Below, one piece after another: positions 57,666-64,000 of a DNA stretch of 64,000 nt. The notes below the pieces were generated by a model, which was given only the letters and a program-made list of their open reading frames with translations, made no database searches and was not told the DNA's origin. Every line of letters starts with the position of its first letter. Within the stretch, counting starts at the first letter, position 1. Both the position numbers and the translations under genes were made by a program. This stretch comes from Halichoerus grypus (Eukaryota > Chordata > Mammalia > Carnivora > Phocidae), in NCBI RefSeq assembly GCF_964656455.1, contig NC_135714.1, forward strand, positions 128,148,131-128,212,130. Direction: 5' to 3'.

Positions 57666-58749
57666 AGAAGTAAAAAAGCTGAGGGAAGAGTGAGCATATC
57701 AGCCACAAGATTTGGATCCTATGAATCTTCAGGATCTCAGCCTTTGTTAAATAACAAAATTGAGTGGGAAATGCATACATAATTTGAAAGCACTTGTGTG
57801 ACATAAATGATTTTTTTTTTTTTACTCTATGTGTGGATCAAAGAAAGTGAAAGCCTAATAACTGACCAAAAGCAATGAATTCCCTGTTCTCAAAATAGCT
57901 GAACTGTGATTTAGATTTAATTTTTGAAAATAACTATAATTAATGCTTAAGGTAAGACCAAAAATATGCATCATTGCTGCTTAAAGACTAATTTAAAAAA
58001 TAAAACCCACCTCTTTTATTTAAAAAAAAAGAGAGCAAAAGACTCCTGTCTTGCTGGTATTTGAATCTTTAAAATGGTGCTGAAATGGAACAGGCTTACA
58101 GAGCAAATTCAAGGCCAGTATTATCCATTTGTCTGCGAGAAGAGTTGAGTAACAGCTTGGTAAATGCTTTAAGATATTAAATAAAATACTGTGAGAACAA
58201 AGGAATGACTCATTCGGACTGAGAGGACCTCCCCTCCTTTCAGAGGTTGGAACATTTAAATAAGGCAGTGGAATGAGTAAGACTTCAGCTGTGAAGGAGT
58301 AAAAGAATTTTGGCAACTGTGGTAGAGTCCACTGTTGCTGTGTGTGCTTCTCTCCTTGTGGCTTCTGGCAGCTTCAAGGCTGTTCTAACAGAGTTCCAGT
58401 TTCCACTCCAGAAAGCATCTTGGAAGGAGCTCTGTCACCATGGCATAATTTCAGAATCAAACTATAACTCAGTGCTCTGATTGTGCTGGTTGAAGGCCAT
58501 CTTGGATGGAGTGGAGAGAGAGAGTTCCCCAAGGAAAAAAGTGTGTTCTGTTACTAGAAAAGTGGGGGCATGGATGCTGGGCAGTAAACCCCAGCTTGCT
58601 ACATAGGCTCGGTTCAAAGGTCTCCTTGTCTTGGGTCTTTCCAGTAATCCCTTTGTCACTCTTTCTCTTTGTTTGCTAATACTCACTGATCAAAGTATTC
58701 TTCAATTACTTCCCCTTCCCCATTAGACTATGAGCTCCTTGAAATCAGG

Positions 58750-58880
58750 ATGCATTTATTCAGTTCATTAGTGTTAACACCCTTTTTGTACCAAGAATCA
58801 TGCTGTGTATTACAGATGCAAAGATAAACAAGTTTGGACCCTATTCTCGTAGGTATTTATGTTGAGGAGAGACTGAGGTC
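58750..58880 (+). repeat. L2 3' fragment
   Basis: gcatttattcagttcattag, gtaccaagaatcatgctgtg and acagatgcaaagataaacaa follow L2 3' order. Confidence 0.55.
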
Positions 58881-59206
58881 AGAAAATACTCCATTTTACT
58901 TGGTGGGGCTTCAGATCGTGCCACTTCATTTCTGTAAAGAGATTTAAATTTCAGATCCAGCTTGATTTTTTATGTGGAGTAATGGTGTGTGCTTTACTTG
59001 TTTGAATTTTTTAGAAGCAAGCTTTCACATTATTACTATGTGCCTTTAAACATGTAAAGGAAGCTAATCAACTAAGTGTGGAAGCCTCTACTAGATAAAT
59101 GTACAGAAACAGAAGAGCAGTGATTTTTTTTTTTGCCAGAAAACTTATTTTTATAAGTAACAAATGATGTGTGAGTGCATAATCTCATTTAAATAACAAT
59201 AGCTCA

Positions 59207-59423
59207 GGGGCGCCTAGGTGGCTCAGTGGGTTAAGCATCTGATTCTTGATCTTGGCTCAGGTGGTGATCTCGGGGTCCTCATATTGAGCCCTGTGTCCGG
59301 CTCCATGCTGAGCGTGAAGCCCGCTTGGGGTTCTCCCCCTCTCCCTCTGCCCTTCCCCTCACCAGTGGTCTCTCTCACTTTCAATCTCTCTCTCTAAAGA
59401 ATTAAAATTAAATAAAAATAAAA
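59207..59423 (+). mobile_element. Carnivore SINE, older subtype
   Basis: Head ggggcgcctaggtggctcag, ctgattcttgatcttggctc, gcgtgaagcccgcttggggt, tail of AAAT units. Target duplication aacaatagctca at 59195-59206 and 59424-59435. Confidence 0.94.
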
Positions 59424-59799
59424 AACAATAGCTCATGAAAATTATTCAAGAGAAAGTGAATTCAGAAGGTTGAATTCACCAGTATCACCACCTACACATA
59501 AGTATATGCTGTGTAATTTTTTTTACAGATCAGACATTTGTTTTCCTTCTGTGTACCAGCTGAGGTATATAATTAATCCATATCAACTTGAGGGTTGAAA
59601 TAGTTTTTCAAGAGCCTTGGTCTTTATATACAACAAAGCACTACTTTGTGAAAGGAAGAGGGTGGTCGTGCTGGTATCTGAGAAGTGAGCAAACTACTTC
59701 GAGCATGTCTGAAGATGTGTTGGATGGCGACTGGGGTGACCTGGGCCTTGGGGATGCCCCTCTAGAGGGTCAGGAATGGTGAGATGGAGATAGAGAGGC

Positions 59800-60520
59800 T
59801 GACCTGGTTACTGAACAGCAGGTATCAGGCAAGGCTTCCAGGCATCAGGGAGTAAAATCTTGAGTGATCCATGAGAGTCTGTGACACTGGGCATCACACA
59901 TTGTATTAGGGTTTTTGAGTTTTTACCCTAGGAATAATGGGAAGAGAGCAGAGCCAAGGTTGTGCAACTAGGTGGATCGAGGTACATTCAAGAAAACAGG
60001 CAGGCCTGAGGGAAGGTGAGACACGATCGAAGTCCTGAACTGAATCATCTGTGCAGAGCGTAGAGCCAGAAGAAAGAAGGGGGCCTAGGACTTAGCCCTG
60101 AAGAGTTCCAGCAGTAATGGACAGAGGGAGGAGGGTGAGGAAGGAGTGGCCTGGGAGGCTGGGGAAAACAGGTGAATGGGGTAAAAGCCAAGGTGGAGAA
60201 GAGTCTTTCAGGAAGGATGTAAGTGGACAGATGCTGGCAGGAGGTCACTGTGAGGTGAGAACTGAAACATGCCCATTGGACTGGGCTGCATGCAGGTGGC
60301 TGGACATCAGGAGCCTCTGTGGAGCAAGGTGGTGGAAGCCCCATTGGAGATGGGGAGGAGAGGGAGACAGTGAATGAAGACAGTCTTCTGGGAATGAGGG
60401 CTGTGAGGGGGAGGGAAAATGGGGACGATTAAGTGGGGTTTGTAGAGACTTTTTGTTTCTGAAGTGGGAAAGACTTGAGAAATATGTAAATGCCCTAGCA
60501 AATTATCTCAGAAAGAAGTA
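59800..60520. repeat. L2-like tract (weak)
   Basis: tttttaccctaggaataatg followed by ggaagagagcagagccaagg, and later purine-rich text with agtgggaaagacttgagaaa, resemble L2 body. Bounds uncertain. The antisense 99-codon frame at 60045-60344 lies in this purine-rich stretch. Confidence 0.35.
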
Positions 60521-60869
60521 AAAACTGATAAAGTACTGACAAGGCAGGAGGGACATGGGGTTTAGACTAGTGCAGATGGGGACACTGCCTCTGTTGTCAC
60601 AAGAAGGGAGGTACCAAGAATAGGTATGCATGTTGATCCTGGGGAGTCACTGTTTTCCAGTGTGTATGTATCCACCCGGACTTGAAAACTGCAGTAGTAG
60701 ATGCATTCTGTATTAGCCACTTCAGTGTTACTCAGCTTTTATTAGTTAATTCAAAATTATTAGTTAATTCAAAATTTTTTAATTTGACCCTAATGAAATA
60801 AATACTAAGGAATAAAATTTTGTCAAGTAGGGTTGAACTTTGGGGGCCACAAATCATTGTAATATTCTT

Positions 60870-61355
60870 TTGTCCCCTGTATTATTGTACTATAACAAAA
60901 TGCCACAGACTGGTGGCTTAAATAACAGAAATTTGTTTTCTCACAGTTCTGGAGGCTAGAGGTCCAAGATCAAGGTGTCAGGAGATTTGGTTGCTCTTGA
61001 GGCCTTTCTCCTTGGCTTGCAGATGGCATCTTCTGGCTGTGTCCTCATATGGCCTTTCCTCTGTGCATGCACATGGCTGGTGTCTCTTGTGTTTCCAAAT
61101 TTTTTCATACCAATCAGATTCAACTAAGGCCTACCCATATGACCTCATTTAACTTGAACTACCTCTTTAAAGGCCCTGTCTCCAAATACACTCATTTTTT
61201 TTGTTTTTTTCCTCTATTCAATACGTGCCCTCTTTAATACCCATCAGCAGGCTAACCCATCCCCCCACCCTACACTCACGTTTTGAAGTACCAGGGTTTA
61301 GAGCTTAATCATATGAATTTGTGGAGGAGGACACAAATCAGTCCATAACTACCCC
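60870..61355 (-). repeat. MLT1-like LTR remnant, split by L1
   Basis: atgccacagactggtggctt, ctcacagttctggaggctag, cttctggctgtgtcctcata and the far end catatgaatttgtggaggag, acacaaatcagtccataac are an antisense MaLR/MLT1-type LTR as I recall it. It is a solo non-coding remnant; no retroviral frame remains. Confidence 0.7.
61195..61270 (-). mobile_element. Short young L1 3' end in the LTR
   Basis: acgtgccctctttaataccc and aggctaacccatccccccac are reversed carnivore L1 3' UTR, with part of its 3' end missing. Target duplication tacactca at 61187-61194 and 61271-61278. Confidence 0.8.
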
Positions 61356-61474
61356 CCTCTTTGGGACACTATTTCCCCTTTTGAGAATGCATAGAATCTT
61401 TATCCGAATTGATAATGATTATTCTGGATTTTGCTGACTGGATTGAGTAATGGAGATATAAAGATGCATTTCTT

Positions 61475-61620
61475 TATTAAGCACCTAACATGTGTCAGGC
61501 ACCATGCCAGTCTCTAGGAATATAAATATATCTTCAGAGAACTTTCAGACACACGAACTAAAATACTATAATGTGATAGATACCCTTCTAACTGAGATGT
61601 TAAATAAGTATTTGTTAAAT
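61475..61620 (+). repeat. L2 3' fragment
   Basis: attaagcacctaacatgtgt, caggcaccatgccagtctct and agagaactttcagacacacg follow L2 3' order. Confidence 0.6.
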
Positions 61621-61744
61621 GAATAATCAGAGTGTTCATGACTAATTTTGCTAAAAGAAAAAAGGAAAGACTTCATAGCAAAGGTGACATTTGAGGGGGA
61701 TCTTGAAGGATGAGTTGGATTTTTGAGTATAGAAAATGGCATTC

Positions 61745-61949
61745 TGGGATGCCCGGGTGGCCCAGTCAGTTAAACGTCTGCCTTCAGCTCAGGTCATGAT
61801 CTCAGGGTCCTGGGATTGAGCCCCACATTGGGCTCCCTGCTCAGCGGGAAGTCTGCCTCTCTGTCTCCCTCTGCCCCACCCCACCCCCCGTTCATGCTCT
61901 CTCATTCTCTCTCTCTCTCTCTCAAATAAATAATAAAATCTTAAAAAAA
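61745..61949 (+). mobile_element. Carnivore SINE
   Basis: Head gggatgcccgggtggcccag, ctccctgctcagcgggaagt, ctctcaaataaataataaaa and A tail. Target duplication agaaaatggcattc / agaaaatggtattc (61731-61744, 61950-61963). Confidence 0.95.
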
Positions 61950-62189
61950 AGAAAATGGTATTCCAAAAGAATAGCTGAATCAGTTGAGTGGCATGAAGGA
62001 GTGAAAGTGCATGGCTTATTAAAAGACTTGTGAATACCATGGTGTGTGGAAACCTTAGGGTGATGGGGAAAGAAATGATGAAATGTATAGCTCAATTCTG
62101 AAGGGAATTGAATAAAATCTGGCTAAGGGATTTGACTTTTATTTTTTTGAGCACTGAGGAATTAACAATATAGCAGGGAAGAGGCCATG

Positions 62190-63480
62190 TAGAATGCTTT
62201 GATTGTGCCCTCTAGAAGGATACTGTGTCAAAGGAATTACCTTTCACATCTAGATGTGGACTACCATGACAGTGGTTGGTGTGGAGATTCCAGTCTTCTC
62301 AAATGAGCCCTGGGGCTGCAGAGGAGAGGCCTTCCTGCCCAAATCCCACCAGCTCATACGTCTGTGCACATACACAGTCCATGTGTAAACTTAACAGTGC
62401 ACATATGTGTGTCTGCTGCACCACTGGATGCAGTAGATTCTAGAATTTCCCTAAGGTGGCTTCTCTTTACATCTGCCCCTCTTAGGGACCTATTACCCAT
62501 CTCTTACCAAATGGAACCTGATACAGTCACCTCACCTGGGCGGCATGGGCCAATGGAATGTGCACACTTCTGGCTTGCGTGCACTGGCATTTGTGGTGGG
62601 GGTGGGGGTGTTGTAGTAGATGAGAGTGTGGGATTTCTGTATGTGCGGGCATATCTATGACCAGTGGTAGCACCCCTGAACAGAGCTTTCATGGTACGGA
62701 ATAATGCCTTAATTAAAATCTTCATGGAAGAAAGGGAACCTTTTTCTAATTTGCACAAAGGTAAATTGGGTAATGACAGTGAAAGTGATAATGAACAGGA
62801 AAGTGTTTTAGAAGAATAATCCTGGTGGCAAAGTGGAATTTGAATTAGATAGGAACTGGGACATAGGGAGAATGGTGGCCAAGAGAGGAACATACTTCTT
62901 TGTTTCTTCACTAGAAAGAGTAGGAACCCCTGGGCATGAGACTCAGAGAGAGAGAGAGAGAGGAGTGGTATGGCATATGAAAGAGAGTAAACCAGTGTGA
63001 TCTCCTTTTTCCTTCCCTTCTTGTTTACAGACCCTCTCTGATGACTTTCATCAATGGGGGGGCGCTTAAAGAGTAGTATTTCCCCCCGATAACCATGTTA
63101 GTTGTTTTGCAGCTTTGAGATTATCTGTGTTCAGTATTCTAGCACCTGTTCATTGGGGGGCCCTGAGGACGTCCATGAACTTCATCCAGGTATTTTAGGA
63201 TTCTTGATATTCCTGGGCAATTAAAAACCTAGAACTCAAGGAGGTTAAATAGTCTGCTCAGGCTTCTGCAGGGGTCTTATAAGGCTGAGGAAATGGCTGT
63301 ATTAAAGAGCTAAATGACTTGTTTTATTTCACAGTGGATTAGGATAGAGCCAAGATGATGTTCATTTCTGTGTTCAGCGACTCCAAGGTTGAAGCTGACA
63401 AGGTGCTATTGGGCAGACCATCCCATCCAACTGGAAAATTTATTCCCCCTGGACTCATTTCTGAGAGAAGGAAAAGGAAG
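62190..63480. other. Intron 2 interval, nothing recognised
   Basis: Unique-looking sequence with a (GA)n run near 62945-62962 and a GGGGGGGC run near 63056. No exon or RNA gene is seen. Confidence 0.45.
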
Positions 63481-63489
63481 GGAGACATT

Positions 63490-63655
63490 TGTGTTAGGTG
63501 GTCATAGTGGGAGGACCCTTAGAAATCCTCCACTGAACTATTTTCATTTTATTGATGAGATAATTGAGTCCCAGGAGAGGCTATGATTTGACTGAAATAG
63601 CATAGCTATTTGGTGGCAAGACTCCTGACTCCAAATTCAGTGTTTTTTAAAAAAT
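63490..63655 (+). repeat. MIR
   Basis: ttttattgatgagataattg, agtcccaggagaggctatga and tggtggcaagactcctgact follow MIR order. Confidence 0.65.
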
Positions 63656-64000
63656 AATACCCACTCCTTTAAGTTTAAAAAACAAACATACAAAAACTTA
63701 CTGAGCTAGTTAAAACCATTTGCATTAAAAGGAAATAAGAAAAGGGAGGGAAGCAGTATTTAGGTAAAACATCTGATCGCTTTGTAAGAGCTTTAAATTA
63801 TATAGATTGTGAACAGGAGCTGTAAAAATCAAGTCACTGAGGATGTAGAGAAGTTAGTTGAGGAGCAAATGGGAAAGTTTCCCTTTTGTGATGTAAATCA
63901 GTATAGAACTGCCTAGTTGTAGGCTATCTTTGAACTCATAAGGGTCTTGTAAAACAGTAATAAATGTGCTTTCTATTTGCAGTTTCAACTAACCTCTATA

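Larger units (their letters stand above)
21975..64000 (+). other. DCLK2: DCLK2 intron 2, 5' part (runs off the window)
   Basis: The intron begins with a strong donor, gtaaga after cag, in phase 0. The next family exon should resume with the remainder of the second doublecortin domain. I searched by eye for such coding sequence downstream and found none, so at least 42 kb of this intron is in the window. Stretches not covered by other entries (38730-39120, 39500-40030, 40681-41594, 42160-42934, 42999-43484, 44860-45560, 57422-58750) hold no feature I can name. Confidence 0.85.

Noticed and set aside
62504..62911. 135-codon minus-strand ORF
   Set aside because: Ser/Leu/Pro-rich and partly driven by a (GGT)n-like stretch; no family resemblance.
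21975..64000. DCLK2 exon 3 within the window
   Set aside because: Scanning for the expected continuation of the second doublecortin domain gave no match flanked by splice sites. A translated search with DCLK2 protein would settle this.
1..64000. CRISPR arrays, operons, phage or plasmid modules
   Set aside because: The window is a vertebrate gene with introns and retrotransposons; regularly spaced direct repeats of CRISPR type are absent.

Overview
This window is nuclear DNA from a caniform carnivore, probably arctoid (bear, seal or mustelid side rather than dog). It carries more than twenty copies of the carnivore tRNA-Lys-derived SINE, whose unit starts with a head like gggcgcctgggtggctcag and ends in CT-rich sequence, an AATAAA-rich stretch and an A tail. 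It also carries the carnivore-type L1 3' end, plus older mammalian MIR, L2, MER5/MER20-like, MLT1-like and Tigger-like remnants. There is no prokaryotic, plasmid or phage content.

The one protein-coding gene I can support is the 5' part of DCLK2 (doublecortin-like kinase 2) on the + strand. A CpG island (about 2395-3980) holds the presumed promoter, the 5' UTR with three short upstream ORFs, and coding exon 1 (3431-3851, residues 1-140 plus the first base of codon 141). Intron 1 is 17.8 kb. Coding exon 2 is 21640-21974 (residues 141-252). The joined reading frame is open and in phase: 421 + 335 = 756 nt, which is 252 codons. It covers the low-complexity Ser-rich N terminus, the first doublecortin domain and most of the second. 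Intron 2 starts at 21975 with GTAAGA and runs to the window end; I could not find exon 3, so the rest of DC2, the Ser/Pro-rich region and the kinase domain lie beyond the window.

Layout: 1-2394 is upstream intergenic DNA with old repeats. 2395-3980 is the CpG island with exon 1. 3852-21639 is intron 1 with SINEs, L1 pieces and old L2/LTR-like remnants. 21640-21974 is exon 2. 21975-64000 is intron 2: an antisense L1, a long decayed sense L1/HAL1-like tract, many SINEs with clear target-site duplications (TSDs), young 5'-truncated L1 inserts, a Tigger-like remnant and two large repeat-poor intervals.

I see no new biological system. The best second-look items are these. The exon 1-exon 2 junction recreates a 5' splice-site sequence (recursive-splicing type). 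Exon 2 is flanked by oppositely oriented SINEs (circular-RNA candidate). The 5' UTR carries three uORFs. Around 30.8-31.85 kb is a stacked retrotransposon site with a possible 3' transduction, and at 42.95 kb is a minute (about 32 bp) L1-type insertion between perfect 16-bp duplications. Repeat family names come from recalled consensus sequences and were not checked by a database search.
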